Source of the DNA: Enterobacteriaceae bacterium LSJC7
Lineage (GTDB): Bacteria > Pseudomonadota > Gammaproteobacteria > Enterobacterales > Enterobacteriaceae
Direction of reading: 5' to 3'
Assembly (NCBI GenBank): GCA_000302695.1
Contig: AMFN01000004.1
Location: 434,001-498,000 of the forward strand
Length of the DNA stretch: 64,000 nt
Shown: piece after piece, positions 30,473 to 42,168 of the stretch
Numbering within the stretch: position 1 is the first letter of the stretch
How the letters are laid out: every line of letters starts with the position of its first letter
The notes under the pieces: model-generated
Databases searched by the model: none
What the model was told of the DNA's origin: nothing
What the model saw: the letters and a program-made list of their open reading frames with translations, nothing else
Made by a program: the position numbers and the translations under genes

Positions 30473-32066
30473 GGCGTCCGGGAAGTTTCTCCATCACGGT
30501 AAACAGAACAAAGCATAACAGCAGGAGCAACAGCGCGGTGGCGGCACCGTCGGCGCTGCGGTAAGCACCGGTCTGCTGATAAAGCAGGAACGGCAGGGTG
30601 CGGAAATCTTCGCTGCCAAACAAAGCCACCACACCAAAATCCCCAATCGACAGCACGCAGGCAAAAGCCAGTGCCTGGCCGAGCGGGCGGCGCAGCGCGC
30701 GCAGTTCAATGACACGCAGGCGGTTGACGCCGCTGATATTAAGCGACTGGCACAGCGGCCCGTAGCGTGAGGCGAGGTCGCGCATGGGGTTTTCCAGTAC
30801 CTTCAGCGCGTAAGGGATGGCCATCAGCGCGTTGGTGAAAATCACGATACCGTCTGCCGACTGCGGCAGGCCGACGCTGTTATTGAGCAGGAGAAAAAAG
30901 CCGGTTGCCAGCACGATTCCGGGCATGGCGAGAATAATCATGCCGCTCATCTCCAGCGCCTGTCCGGCAAGCGCCCGCTGGCGCAGGCGCAGCTCGCGCG
31001 AACTCCACAGCAGCATCAAAGTGAGTGCCACGCACAGCAGTCCGGCGGCGACGGCAATGCGCAGCGACGTCCAGACCGCCTGCCACAGCACGGGCTGGCG
31101 TAGCTGATGCAGCAACGAGCCGCTCAGCCCATCGACAATAACGGCCAGCAGTGGCGGCAGCATCAGGAGCAGGAGCAGCGTGATGAGCACCGCATCGCTC
31201 AGGCGGCTAATGCGGTTGTCTTGCGGGTCGCGCCAGCCGTGGCCCAGCGAAATACCAGGCGCAACGGCTTTGCTCAGGCGCTGGCTTAGTAATACCAACC
31301 CCAGGCAGCAAATCATCTGGATAATGGCGAGCAGCGCGGCACGTGCGGGATCGTAGTCGTAGCTTAGTGCCTGCCAGATAGCCAGTTCGATGGTGGTGGC
31401 GCGCGGACCGCCGCCGAGCGACAGCACGGTCGCGAAGCTTGCAAAGCAGAGCATGAAAATCAGCGCGCCAGTTGGAAACAGCTGGCGGCGCAGCCACGGC
31501 CATTCCACCAGCCGGAAGAAATCGCGCCCGCGCATACCAAGCTGGGCGGCCAGCTGGCGCTGTTCGGTTGGGATATTTTCCAGCGCCTGTAACAGCAGGC
31601 GGGTTGCCATCGGCAGGTTGAAAAAAAGATGCGCCAGCAGAATGCCCTGCAAACCGTAGGGGGAGATGTGCCACTCCAGCCCGGTGAATGCACTGAGTTG
31701 GGCAAGCCAGCCCTGGCGGCCATAAACCGAGAGGATGCCAAACACGGCCACCAGCACCGGCAGCACCAGCGTCATGGCGCAAAGGCGCAGTAGCAGCGTG
31801 CGGCCGACAAAACGACGGCGGTATAACGCGCGCGCCAGGAAAATGGCGGGCAGCACGGAAAATAGCGCGGAGAGAAACGCCTGCCAGAAAGAGAAGCGCA
31901 CTATGTGCCAGAGGTAGCTGTCGTGCCAGATGGCGGGCAGGTCGAGAGCGGGCGCGCTCCACCACAGCGCCAGCACCGCCGCCAACGCCACGCACAGCAC
32001 CAGGGCCGCGGCAAGCAGCCCTGGCAGCAGCCAGCCGGGGATTAGCGGCTGACGGCGTTCAGCCAC
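30456..32066 (-). CDS. thiP: ThiP, permease of the thiamine ABC transporter
   Basis: A 536-residue inner-membrane permease with about 12 hydrophobic segments. It is a fused double permease, with two copies of the binding-protein-dependent transport domain. The EAA-type coupling loops appear near [12 protein letters not shown] (first half) and [12 protein letters not shown] (second half). The start [16 protein letters not shown] matches E. coli. It overlaps thiB by 25 bases and thiQ by 17, so expression of the three is tightly linked. Confidence 0.96.
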   Translation of the reverse strand: MAERRQPLIPGWLLPGLLAAALVLCVALAAVLALWWSAPALDLPAIWHDSYLWHIVRFSFWQAFLSALFSVLPAIFLARALYRRRFVGRTLLLRLCAMTLVLPVLVAVFGILSVYGRQGWLAQLSAFTGLEWHISPYGLQGILLAHLFFNLPMATRLLLQALENIPTEQRQLAAQLGMRGRDFFRLVEWPWLRRQLFPTGALIFMLCFASFATVLSLGGGPRATTIELAIWQALSYDYDPARAALLAIIQMICCLGLVLLSQRLSKAVAPGISLGHGWRDPQDNRISRLSDAVLITLLLLLMLPPLLAVIVDGLSGSLLHQLRQPVLWQAVWTSLRIAVAAGLLCVALTLMLLWSSRELRLRQRALAGQALEMSGMIILAMPGIVLATGFFLLLNNSVGLPQSADGIVIFTNALMAIPYALKVLENPMRDLASRYGPLCQSLNISGVNRLRVIELRALRRPLGQALAFACVLSIGDFGVVALFGSEDFRTLPFLLYQQTGAYRSADGAATALLLLLLCFVLFTVMEKLPGRHANAD

Positions 32067-33025
32067 GTGTTAATCCAGCTGCTGCGCGTCTGGGCAACCT
32101 GCTCAGGTGTGAACTGCAATGTCGCGGCGGGTTTGACCAGCGTGTCGAAGCCCGCTGGCAGCGTGGTGTTAATGGCCGGATACATCCAGTTGCCGGTAGC
32201 AATGGTGTTCTGGAAGTCCGGCGAAATCATAAATTGCAGAAACTGCTGCGCCAGTTCGGGCTGTTCGCTGTTTTTCAGACGTGCCGCGACTTCAACCTGC
32301 AAATAGTGGCCCTCGCTGAAGCCGGCGGCGACGAGGTTATCTTTGTGTTCTTCAATCAGCGTGTAGGCCGGTGAGGTGGTATAGCTCAGCACCAGATCGC
32401 TTTCGCCTTTCATGAATAAGCCCCACGCTTCGCTCCAGCCTTTGGTGACGGTGACGGTTTTCTTCGCCAGTTTCTGCCATGCCTGCGGCGCCTGCTCGCC
32501 GTACACTTTCTGCATCCACAGCATCAGGCCAAGGCCCGGCGTGCTGGTGCGCGGGTCCTGATAAATTACGCGCCATTTACTATCGCTTTCTACCAGCTCT
32601 TTGAGGCTTTTGGGTGGGTTTTTCAGCTTGTTTTTATCATAAACGAAGGCGAACCAGCCGTAGTCGAAAGGAATAAAGGTGGCATTCTGCCAGCCGCCCG
32701 GCACGGCGAGTTTGGCAGTATCAATATCCGCAGGCGCAAATAACCCGGTTTGTGTGGCCGCCTGCAACAGGTTGTTATCGAGCCCCAGCACCACATCGGC
32801 CTTGCTGTTTTTGCCTTCCATGCGCAGGCGGTTAAGCAGCGATACGCCGTCTTCCAGCGCCACGTACTTAAGCTCGCAGCCACACTGTGCTTCGAACGCT
32901 TTTTTTACCGCAGGGCCTGGCCCCCATTCAGCGGCAAATGAGTCGTAGGTATAAACCGTCAGCTGTGGTTTGGCGAAAGCGGGCAGGGCAAACAGCGCCA
33001 GCAGGGGGAGGAGTTTCTTCAGCAC
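32042..33025 (-). CDS. thiB: ThiB (TbpA), periplasmic thiamine-binding protein
   Basis: A 327-residue periplasmic receptor for thiamine, thiamine phosphate and thiamine diphosphate. A signal peptide covers about residues 1-18 (LKKLLPLLALFALPAFA). Family blocks include LTVYTYDSFAAEWGPGP, GLDNNLL, and TKGWSEAWGLFMKGE with thiamine-stacking aromatics. The start is set at GTG 33025, because GGAG lies 6 bases before it and the length then equals the E. coli 327 residues. An ATG 4 codons upstream would place the ribosome site inside the gene. A TPP riboswitch precedes it. Confidence 0.95.
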   Translation of the reverse strand: MLKKLLPLLALFALPAFAKPQLTVYTYDSFAAEWGPGPAVKKAFEAQCGCELKYVALEDGVSLLNRLRMEGKNSKADVVLGLDNNLLQAATQTGLFAPADIDTAKLAVPGGWQNATFIPFDYGWFAFVYDKNKLKNPPKSLKELVESDSKWRVIYQDPRTSTPGLGLMLWMQKVYGEQAPQAWQKLAKKTVTVTKGWSEAWGLFMKGESDLVLSYTTSPAYTLIEEHKDNLVAAGFSEGHYLQVEVAARLKNSEQPELAQQFLQFMISPDFQNTIATGNWMYPAINTTLPAGFDTLVKPAATLQFTPEQVAQTRSSWINTWLNAVSR

Positions 33026-33078
33026 GTTGCGCTCCATTTGGGGAGTTAAGCATGAAGGCAAAGGTGAGTGATGACCTC

Positions 33079-33154
33079 AAATCCCTTCGCCGGCGTTATC
33101 CGGATCAGGTTCGACGGGTATTATCTCAGCGCGCATCACGCGGCACCCCGTTGA
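33079..33154 (-). ncRNA. TPP (THI-box) riboswitch of thiBPQ
   Basis: Read on the minus strand, the element has the family order: GGGGTGCC, CTGAGATAATACCC, GAACCTGATC, then GATAACGCCGGCGAAGGGA. These are the conserved TPP-riboswitch loops that bind the pyrimidine and the pyrophosphate. It ends about 53 bases before the thiB start, so it can control ribosome access or termination. Binding of thiamine pyrophosphate should turn the transporter off. Confidence 0.95.
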
Positions 33155-33378
33155 GAACGGAACGTATTGTAATGAGTTTACAGTAAAGGAGAAAGATGCA
33201 GGTTGGGTCATGCCAAAGGCGGCGATATTTCTTCCGTGGCAAAGGGATTTCAATGATGCTCATTGGCTCAACGGATCGGCATTCTGTCAGAGACAATGAA
33301 CATTACATGGTGCTCCGGTTTGTCAGTGTGGTGGTGGGTCCGGCTGAAAATCGCCGAAGCGTTCGCGGTTGGCCGGGG
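33155..33378. other. Non-coding stretch upstream of the riboswitch
   Basis: About 220 bases with no convincing gene. The promoter for thiBPQ should lie here on the minus strand; a -10-like TACAAT is at about 33167-33172 (minus) but its -35 is poor. Short frames on the plus strand have no supported start or family match. Confidence 0.4.
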
Positions 33379-33585
33379 CGGGCCGCATGGATGCGGCCCG
33401 AGGGCGCGACTTACAGGGACGTTACCTCGCGCCCGTACCCGATAAGCCAGACGGGATAAGCGCAGCGGACCGCGAAGCGGCGATTTTTTTGCCGGGAGCC
33501 TGGATTCAAAAGGAGGCGGCGAGCCTCCTTTTGCCGTTCACGTACCCCGTGGCTTGTATGGGAGCGCAGACTTAATAGTGAACGG
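33379..33585. repeat. Hairpin-rich element of four perfect inverted repeats
   Basis: Four back-to-back palindromes occur in about 200 bases: 10 bp at 33379-33400 (CGGGCCGCAT arms), 8 bp at 33402-33409/33427-33434 (GGGCGCGA arms), 11 bp at 33507-33517/33523-33533 (CAAAAGGAGGC arms) and 8 bp at 33534-33541/33578-33585 (CCGTTCAC arms). Between them CCGC-GAA-GCGG is followed by a T7 run at 33484-33490. No protein is supported. It may be a dispersed repetitive element or a structured RNA; I recall similar blocks in other enterobacterial genomes but cannot confirm it. Confidence 0.6.
33507..33533. terminator. Probable bidirectional terminator (end of sgrR)
   Basis: An 11-bp perfect stem has AAAAGG on one side and CCTTTT on the other around a 5-base loop. 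It lies about 120 bases past the sgrR stop on the minus strand and is part of the hairpin element. Confidence 0.6.
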
Positions 33586-33652
33586 AACATTCCACAAAAC
33601 AAAAGAGCTAAAACCTGAGCACAGCGTAAACATCCCAGGCGCTCCGCCGCCA

Positions 33653-35311
33653 CTAGGATCCAGGTGGCGCAAACCACGCCGACTTAAAATCAAACCACCC
33701 CAGCGTATTCATCCTCACCCCGCGCATGCTGCGCTGGCCCTGAATCATTAGCCAGTGGTGAATCAGCGGCATAATCATCTGCTCGGCCATCAGCCGCTGG
33801 CACCACTCTGCCAGTACCAGCTCATCCGCTCGCCACTTGCGGGCATCGCCCTGCCAGTCACCGGGAATACAGTGTTGCAGCAGCGGGATTTCATATAAAT
33901 GCGCAAACAAGGAAAACTCCAGCGGTAGCGTAAAATTAGCGCTGTTAAGCCACACATCGCTCACGGCCTCGCCGCGGTGCCATTCATCGTAATCCACCTC
34001 CTGGGGCTTGAGTGTGACGCCGTGCTCGGCCAGTAGTTGGGCGAAGATGTCGCTCAGTACCCGGTGCTCGACGTGGTCGCGATAATACGTGATGGTCAGA
34101 GTTTCCAGCCCGGCCGGTTTTTCAACGTCCTGCGGTAGATGGGCGTGATGCCAGCGCGGCAGCAGACCGCTTGCCGGGAACCAGTAGCGCTGATAGCGCT
34201 CCCCGGCACGGTAAATCAGGTTAATGGGTGAGAGAATCTGGCTTAGCCAGCGCCGCAACGGGGCGTTGGCACCCAGCGGCGAGCGCGCGTCAAACAGCAA
34301 GTAATAGCAGCCCTCTTCGAGGCGACTTTCTACTGCGGTTTCGCTCTCGCTGTTGCCCTCAAGCTGCACTCCGGGGCTGAGGTCTTCGCCAATTTCTGGC
34401 AATACCCAGAAATTCACTTCGTCAATCAGCGCGCGGTAACCAAAATAGTCGTCAAAGGCGTGAATGCGCAGCTGGCTGCTGCTGTTACGCGCGACCGCAT
34501 ACGGACCGGTGCCGACCGGCTTGCTGGCAAAGTCAGGGATAGATCCCCACTCACGCGGTAGGATCATGGCGGTTACGTTGCCCATCAGCCACGGTAGCCA
34601 GCGATCGGGCTGTGAAAGGTGAATATCCAGTGTCCAGTCGGTTGGCGAGTCGATACGTGTAATGTGTGCGTACAGCGGCAGAGCGATAATGCGTTGCAGC
34701 GAGGTGATAACGTCCAGCATGTCCAGTTCACGCCCGTGGTGGAAGCGGATGCCGGGGCGCAGAAAAAAACGCCAGTGCGTGCCGCTCAGCTGCTGCCAGT
34801 GGTGGGCAATGTCGGCTTCGGGTTCCCCGTTTTCCTCATTTATGCGCGTCAGACCACTGAAAATTTGTCGGGCAATATGGGTTTCTGAACGGCGCAGCGG
34901 GGAGCCGGGCAGCAGGTTTTGCAGCGGACGATAGTAGAGCACACGCAGGATATGGCGTCCCTGGCGAAAGCTGCGGCCCAGATGTGAGACAATCATCTGA
35001 CGTACCGCGTCTTTATCACCGACCAACTGTACCAGTTGGTCGATCCGGTCCTGTTCCAGCAGGTCTTCAGCGCGCTCCTGCTGTAGCGTCAGCCCGGTAT
35101 AAAGAAACGCAAGACGTGAACGCTTGCCGCGTCCGGCCTCTGCCTGCCAGCTAAGCCAGCCTTTTTCCTGCATGGCGTTAAGCAGCGTACGCATATGGCG
35201 GCGCGAGCAGTTAAGCAGTTCTGACAGTTCACTGAGCGTCGTGTCCTGCGGTTCACCATTGAAGCTTTGCCACAGGCGGATGAACTGTTGTTGCAGACGG
35301 GCTGACGGCAT
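33653..35311 (-). CDS. sgrR: SgrR, activator of the SgrS RNA
   Basis: A 552-residue transcription factor that senses sugar-phosphate stress and activates sgrS. An N-terminal winged-helix DNA-binding domain (about 1-115, with [15 protein letters not shown]) is joined to a solute-binding-like domain of the SBP_bac_5 type (about 160-500), thought to bind a small metabolite. The start [14 protein letters not shown] and the end [13 protein letters not shown] match E. coli. It is divergent from sgrS, which begins 68 bases upstream, so one short region serves both promoters. Confidence 0.97.
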   Translation of the reverse strand: MPSARLQQQFIRLWQSFNGEPQDTTLSELSELLNCSRRHMRTLLNAMQEKGWLSWQAEAGRGKRSRLAFLYTGLTLQQERAEDLLEQDRIDQLVQLVGDKDAVRQMIVSHLGRSFRQGRHILRVLYYRPLQNLLPGSPLRRSETHIARQIFSGLTRINEENGEPEADIAHHWQQLSGTHWRFFLRPGIRFHHGRELDMLDVITSLQRIIALPLYAHITRIDSPTDWTLDIHLSQPDRWLPWLMGNVTAMILPREWGSIPDFASKPVGTGPYAVARNSSSQLRIHAFDDYFGYRALIDEVNFWVLPEIGEDLSPGVQLEGNSESETAVESRLEEGCYYLLFDARSPLGANAPLRRWLSQILSPINLIYRAGERYQRYWFPASGLLPRWHHAHLPQDVEKPAGLETLTITYYRDHVEHRVLSDIFAQLLAEHGVTLKPQEVDYDEWHRGEAVSDVWLNSANFTLPLEFSLFAHLYEIPLLQHCIPGDWQGDARKWRADELVLAEWCQRLMAEQMIMPLIHHWLMIQGQRSMRGVRMNTLGWFDFKSAWFAPPGS

Positions 35312-35379
35312 AAAAGGGGAACTCCTTTAGCTGAAGTCATCAATTTTTCTTTCCCTATATTATGCAAGAATATAAACAT

Positions 35380-35499
35380 GATGAAAGCAAAGAGGTATGA
35401 ACGATATCCCGGTTCATGCTCGCCTGTGAGCTGACATCATGTGTGACTGAGTATTGGTGCTTTTCACCGGCCGGCAGTAATTTACTGCTGGCTTTTTTC
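35380..35499 (+). ncRNA. sgrS: SgrS small RNA, short form without sgrT
   Basis: About 120 bases starting GATGAAAGC, as E. coli SgrS starts GATGAAGC. The ptsG-pairing segment GTGTGACTGAGTATTGGTG is at 35441-35459 and appears unchanged from E. coli. It is followed by a 10-bp terminator stem (35470-35479 with 35483-35492) and T6, the usual Hfq-binding 3' end. The E. coli RNA is about 227 bases because it carries the 43-codon sgrT; here that region is reduced to about 60 bases. It should still silence ptsG mRNA during glucose-phosphate stress. The start point is inferred by similarity. Confidence 0.9.
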
Positions 35500-35539
35500 G
35501 TTTATGCTTAGCGCGCTGCGCTGTTAACAGGGAACTCTT

Positions 35540-36718
35540 ATGCACTGGTTTTTGACTACAGGAAGGCGCCTTAACCTGATATACGTCGCCTTTATGGCTG
35601 TCTCTTTTATGATTGGCGTTGCAGGTGCGCTACAAATGCCAACGCTGAGCCTGTTTCTGACTCGTGAAGTTCAGGTGCGCCCGTTCTGGGTGGGACTGTT
35701 TTATACCGTGAACGCTGTCGCCGGGATTCTGGTGAGCCTGTGGCTGGCAAAGCGCTCAGACAGCCGCGGTGACAGGCGCTCGCTGATTTTGCTGTGCTGC
35801 GCGATGGCGGTGGGCAACAGCCTGTTGTTTGCCTTTAACCGCGATTATCTGACGTTGATTACCCTGGGCGTGCTGCTCGCCGCGGTAGCGAATACCGCCA
35901 TGCCGCAGGTGTTTGCGCTGGCACGCGAATATGCCGACAGTTCGGCACGCGAAGTAGTGATGTTCAGTTCCGTCATGCGCGCCCAACTGTCGCTGGCGTG
36001 GGTAATTGGCCCGCCGCTGGCCTTTACGCTGGCGCTCAACTACGGCTTTACCACCATGTTCCTGATTGCTGCCGCGATTTTTGTGGTGAGTCTGGCACTG
36101 GTCTTTTTTGCGCTGCCGTCGGTTAAACGTGTTCAACCGGCAGAAGGTGTCGCAATAACGGATGCAACCGGCTGGCGTGACAGTAATGTGCGCACGCTGT
36201 TTCTTGCTTCAGTACTAATGTGGACCTGCAACACAATGTATATCATCGATATGCCGCTGTGGATTAGCCAGGATTTGGGGCTGCCGGATAAACTTGCCGG
36301 GCTATTAATGGGCTGTGCGGCTGGGCTGGAAATCCCGGCGATGCTATTGGCAGGCTATTACGTCAAGCGCGTCGGTAAAAAGCGTATGGTGCTGATGGCG
36401 GTAGCTGCGGGTGTGATTTTTTACATTGGCCTGTTGTTCTTGCAAAGCCGGACCGGGCTGCTGGCGTTACAGTTTTTCAATGCGGTGTTCATCGGCATTA
36501 TTGCCGGAATTGGCATGCTGTGGTTCCAGGACTTAATGCCGGGGCGCGCAGGCTCAGCAACCACGCTGTTTACCAGCAGTATTTCGACCGGTGTGATTCT
36601 GGCAGGCATCATACAAGGTGCGGTGGCCGAACGCTTTGGTCACGCGGTGGTATATCAGGTGATTGTTGGGATTTCACTGTTGACGCTGTGGATGACGGCG
36701 CGGGTGAAAGACGTATAA
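35540..36718 (+). CDS. setA: SetA, sugar efflux transporter
   Basis: A 392-residue inner-membrane transporter of the major facilitator superfamily with about 12 hydrophobic segments. E. coli SetA exports lactose, glucose and related sugars or glycosides, and setA is co-transcribed with sgrS there. The family blocks VAGALQMPTLSLFL (29-42), AKRSDSRGDRRSL (the MFS loop 2-3 motif, near 72-84) and FQDLMPGRAGSATTLF are intact. It begins 40 bases after the SgrS terminator, so readthrough from the sgrS promoter is likely. It is convergent with leuD. Confidence 0.96.
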   Translation: MHWFLTTGRRLNLIYVAFMAVSFMIGVAGALQMPTLSLFLTREVQVRPFWVGLFYTVNAVAGILVSLWLAKRSDSRGDRRSLILLCCAMAVGNSLLFAFNRDYLTLITLGVLLAAVANTAMPQVFALAREYADSSAREVVMFSSVMRAQLSLAWVIGPPLAFTLALNYGFTTMFLIAAAIFVVSLALVFFALPSVKRVQPAEGVAITDATGWRDSNVRTLFLASVLMWTCNTMYIIDMPLWISQDLGLPDKLAGLLMGCAAGLEIPAMLLAGYYVKRVGKKRMVLMAVAAGVIFYIGLLFLQSRTGLLALQFFNAVFIGIIAGIGMLWFQDLMPGRAGSATTLFTSSISTGVILAGIIQGAVAERFGHAVVYQVIVGISLLTLWMTARVKDV

Positions 36719-36720
36719 GA

Positions 36721-36750
36721 GAAAAGCCCTCTCCTGGCTGGAGAGGGCTG
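36721..36750. terminator. Terminator between setA and leuD
   Basis: A 10-bp perfect stem AGCCCTCTCC/GGAGAGGGCT (36725-36734 with 36740-36749) has a TGGCT loop. The A run on the left becomes the T run on the minus strand, so it chiefly ends leuABCD; it may also serve setA. Confidence 0.85.
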
Positions 36751-36754
36751 AAGG

Positions 36755-37360
36755 TTACTGCATAAACGCAGGCAGCTTCTTCTCGTACGCTGCAATGGCG
36801 TCTTCGTGCTGCAACGTCAGGCCAATGCTGTCCAGGCCATTCATCATGCAGTGGCGGCGGAAGGTATCAATGCTAAAGCTGTAGCTGTTCTCGCCCGCCT
36901 GCACCGTTTGCGACTCCAGATCGACCACAAAACGGATGCCCGGGTTCGCCTGGACCAGTTTGAACAACTCGTCTACCTCCGCGTCACTTAACGTGACCGG
37001 CAACAGTTGGTTGTTGAAACTGTTGCCGTAGAAGATGTCGGCAAAACTCGGTGCAATCACCACTTTAAAGCCGTAGTCGGTCAGCGCCCATGGCGCATGT
37101 TCGCGTGAGGAGCCGCAGCCAAAGTTTTCACGTGCCAGCAGAATCGACGCGCCTTTATATTCCGGGAAGTTGAGCACGAACTCCGGGTTCGGTTGTTCGC
37201 CTTTATCATCCAGAAAACGCCAGTCGTTAAACAGATGTGCGCCAAAGCCGGTGCGCGTTACCTTTTGCAGAAACTGCTTCGGGATAATGGCGTCGGTATC
37301 GACGTTTGCGGCATCCAGCGGAACGACCAGGCCGGTGTGTTGAATAAATTTCTCTGCCAT
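36755..37360 (-). CDS. leuD: 3-isopropylmalate dehydratase small subunit
   Basis: A 201-residue subunit that with LeuC isomerises 2-isopropylmalate to 3-isopropylmalate in leucine synthesis. It is the swivel domain of the aconitase family. The block [17 protein letters not shown] (about 70-86) is the substrate-binding signature. The length equals that of E. coli LeuD. It is the last gene of leuLABCD, 12 bases after leuC. Confidence 0.98.
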   Translation of the reverse strand: MAEKFIQHTGLVVPLDAANVDTDAIIPKQFLQKVTRTGFGAHLFNDWRFLDDKGEQPNPEFVLNFPEYKGASILLARENFGCGSSREHAPWALTDYGFKVVIAPSFADIFYGNSFNNQLLPVTLSDAEVDELFKLVQANPGIRFVVDLESQTVQAGENSYSFSIDTFRRHCMMNGLDSIGLTLQHEDAIAAYEKKLPAFMQ

Positions 37361-37372
37361 GGTTTTTCTTCC

Positions 37373-38773
37373 TTATTTCATGTCGCGGATGTCGGCAAAA
37401 CGGCCGGTGACCGCGGCTGCCGCTGCCATTGCCGGGCTGACCAGGTGCGTACGTCCACCGCGCCCCTGGCGGCCTTCAAAGTTACGGTTGCTGGTCGAGG
37501 CGCAGCGCTCGCCGGGGTTCAGGCGATCGTTGTTCATCGCCAGGCACATCGAGCAGCCAGGCAGACGCCATTCAAAACCGGCTTCAATAAAGATTTTGTC
37601 GAGGCCTTCTTCTTCAGCCTGTGCTTTTACCGGGCCGGAGCCAGGTACTACCATCGCCAGCACGCCAGGGGCCACTTTACGCCCTTTGGCGATAGCGGCG
37701 GCGGCGCGCAGATCTTCAATGCGTGAGTTAGTGCACGAGCCGATAAACACTTTATCGATAGCGACATCTTTGAGCGAAACGCCCGCTTGCAGGCCCATGT
37801 AGGCCAGCGCTTTTTCTGCCGAGGCGCGCTCAACCGGGTCGCTGAACGAGGCCGGGTCTGGCACAATATCGGTGACGGAAATCACCTGGCCTGGGTTGGT
37901 GCCCCAGGTGACCTGCGGGGCGATGTCTTCGGCGCGCAGCGTTACCACGGTGTCAAACGATGCGCCTTCGTCGGTGTGGAAGGTCTTCCAGTAGGCAACG
38001 GCGTCGTCCCAGTCCTGGCCCTTGGGCGCATGGCGGCGGCCTTTCACATAGGTGAAGGTGGTGTCATCCGGCGCGACCAGGCCCGCTTTGGCGCCCATTT
38101 CAATGGCCATGTTGCACAGCGTCATGCGGCCTTCCATGCTTAGCGCCTGGATAGCCGGCCCGCAAAATTCCACTACATGCCCGGTACCGCCTGCACTGCC
38201 GGTTTTACCGATGATAGCCAGCACAATGTCTTTGGCGGTGATGCCTGAAGCGGCGGTGCCGGTCACTTCAATCTTCATGGTTTTGGCGCGGCCCTGTTTC
38301 AGGGTCTGGGTTGCCATGACGTGCTCAACCTCAGAGGTACCAATACCAAATGCCAGTGCGCCAAACGCGCCGTGGGTAGCGGTATGGGAGTCGCCACAGA
38401 CGATGGTCATGCCCGGCAGCGTAATGCCCTGTTCCGGCCCCATTACGTGCACAATGCCCTGGTACGGATGGTTCAGGTCATACAACTCCACGCCAAATTC
38501 TTTGCAGTTTTTCATCAACTCCTGCATCTGAATGCGCGCCATCTCGCCGCTGGCGTTGATGTCTTTGGTCTGGGTGGAGACGTTGTGGTCCATTGTGGCA
38601 AAGGTTTTGCCCGGCTGGCGCAGTTTGCGCCCGTGGGCGCGCAGGCCATCAAACGCCTGCGGCGAGGTGACTTCGTGCACCAGGTGACGGTCGATATACA
38701 GCAGCGGCGTTTCGTTCTGCGCTTCGTACACCACGTGGGCGTCAAATAACTTCTGATATAACGTCTTCGCCAT
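37373..38773 (-). CDS. leuC: 3-isopropylmalate dehydratase large subunit
   Basis: A 466-residue iron-sulfur subunit of isopropylmalate isomerase. The [4Fe-4S] ligand cysteines lie in [14 protein letters not shown] near residue 347 and in [16 protein letters not shown] near 407-410. The early [20 protein letters not shown] block is the family signature. The length equals that of E. coli LeuC. It follows leuB with a 2-base gap. Confidence 0.98.
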   Translation of the reverse strand: MAKTLYQKLFDAHVVYEAQNETPLLYIDRHLVHEVTSPQAFDGLRAHGRKLRQPGKTFATMDHNVSTQTKDINASGEMARIQMQELMKNCKEFGVELYDLNHPYQGIVHVMGPEQGITLPGMTIVCGDSHTATHGAFGALAFGIGTSEVEHVMATQTLKQGRAKTMKIEVTGTAASGITAKDIVLAIIGKTGSAGGTGHVVEFCGPAIQALSMEGRMTLCNMAIEMGAKAGLVAPDDTTFTYVKGRRHAPKGQDWDDAVAYWKTFHTDEGASFDTVVTLRAEDIAPQVTWGTNPGQVISVTDIVPDPASFSDPVERASAEKALAYMGLQAGVSLKDVAIDKVFIGSCTNSRIEDLRAAAAIAKGRKVAPGVLAMVVPGSGPVKAQAEEEGLDKIFIEAGFEWRLPGCSMCLAMNNDRLNPGERCASTSNRNFEGRQGRGGRTHLVSPAMAAAAAVTGRFADIRDMK

Positions 38774-38775
38774 GG

Positions 38776-41437
<2,662 letters not shown>

Positions 41438-41481
41438 GGGTTGGGTCCTTGTTCTGTCTTAAGCGCCCTGCATCGAGCATA

Positions 41482-41511
41482 AAAAAACCCGCGCAGTGGC
41501 GCGGGTTTTTA
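41482..41511 (-). terminator. leu operon attenuator terminator
   Basis: On the minus strand an 8-bp stem, ACCCGCGC with GCGCGGGT, has a 4-5 base loop and is followed by a T run. It lies between leuL and leuA and is the terminator that forms when leuL is translated freely. Confidence 0.9.
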
Positions 41512-41529
41512 TCGTTCTGGAAGGCTATC

Positions 41530-41613
41530 TCAACGTTGAGTGTTGTCCACCAGACTACCGCGCGCAGTGAAGGCGTTTAGTAGTAGGCTGGTTAGACGAA
41601 CAATATTAAACAT
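41530..41613 (-). CDS. leuL: leu operon leader peptide
   Basis: A 27-residue leader, MFNIVRLTSLLLNAFTARGS and seven more residues. It has a run of three Leu plus one Leu three residues earlier, all four encoded by the rare codon CTA. Stalling on these codons when charged Leu-tRNA is scarce prevents the attenuator hairpin and lets leuA be transcribed. E. coli LeuL has four Leu in a row; here the pattern is L-T-S-L-L-L. The start at 41613 was chosen by similarity to E. coli rather than the longer open frame. Confidence 0.92.
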   Translation of the reverse strand: MFNIVRLTSLLLNAFTARGSLVDNTQR

Positions 41614-41648
41614 TGGATAACCCCGTATCAAATTCAGCGATACCCTTA

Positions 41649-41678
41649 GTGGTACTTGAATACGGGGGGCGCTGTCAA
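41649..41678 (-). promoter_or_regulatory. Probable leuLABCD promoter
   Basis: A perfect -35 TTGACA on the minus strand (41678-41673) is followed, after 18 bases, by a weak -10 TACCAC (41654-41649). It lies 36 bases upstream of the leuL ATG. Confidence 0.6.
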
Positions 41679-42168
41679 CAATTTTGTGTAAACCCATCAC
41701 ATAAGCGAAACGGGAGAGCTGGAAAAAGGATTTCGGCAAATATTCTGTTTAGTGCTTTTAGGATAGATACAATTACTGTTTTTGATGTTCGTCACAATTT
41801 CAACACCCACTTTTTTAGTTAAGGCTGAAAGTTGCCGTTTATTTTACTGATATTGGGAAAAGTATTTTATTGCCTGGCTATAACAATAGGCGCGATAAAA
41901 CTATTTATTCTCAAAATGTATGGCGTCTTTGCATTTGTCTTGTGAATGAATTGTGCCGGTAATAAAATTATGTTTTGATTGCTCCTGTGCAGTTACTATA
42001 TGCTGGACAGGCCGATTTTACCGGGCTCGTTTTTTTAGGGATATTCTATACAGAGTGATTTAAGACTCATTTAATCCACACGGCGTTCTCATTTGATTTT
42101 ATTTAAATGTGAGGTAGCACGGCGTTTGGTCGTGCTAAAAGGAATGGCTGCTTTTAATGGGGAAACGT
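41679..42168. other. AT-rich leuA-leuO intergenic region
   Basis: About 490 bases with no supported gene. It is strongly AT-rich (for example 41740-41990), unlike the GC-rich genes around it. In E. coli and Salmonella the equivalent region is bound by H-NS and LeuO, which silences and relieves leuO. The same control is likely here but cannot be shown from sequence. The leuO promoter should lie at its right end. Confidence 0.5.

Noticed and set aside
33196-33459. 87-codon plus-strand frame in the thiB-sgrR gap
   Set aside because: It runs through two perfect hairpins, has poor start context and an Arg/Gly/Pro-rich composition typical of translated repeats.
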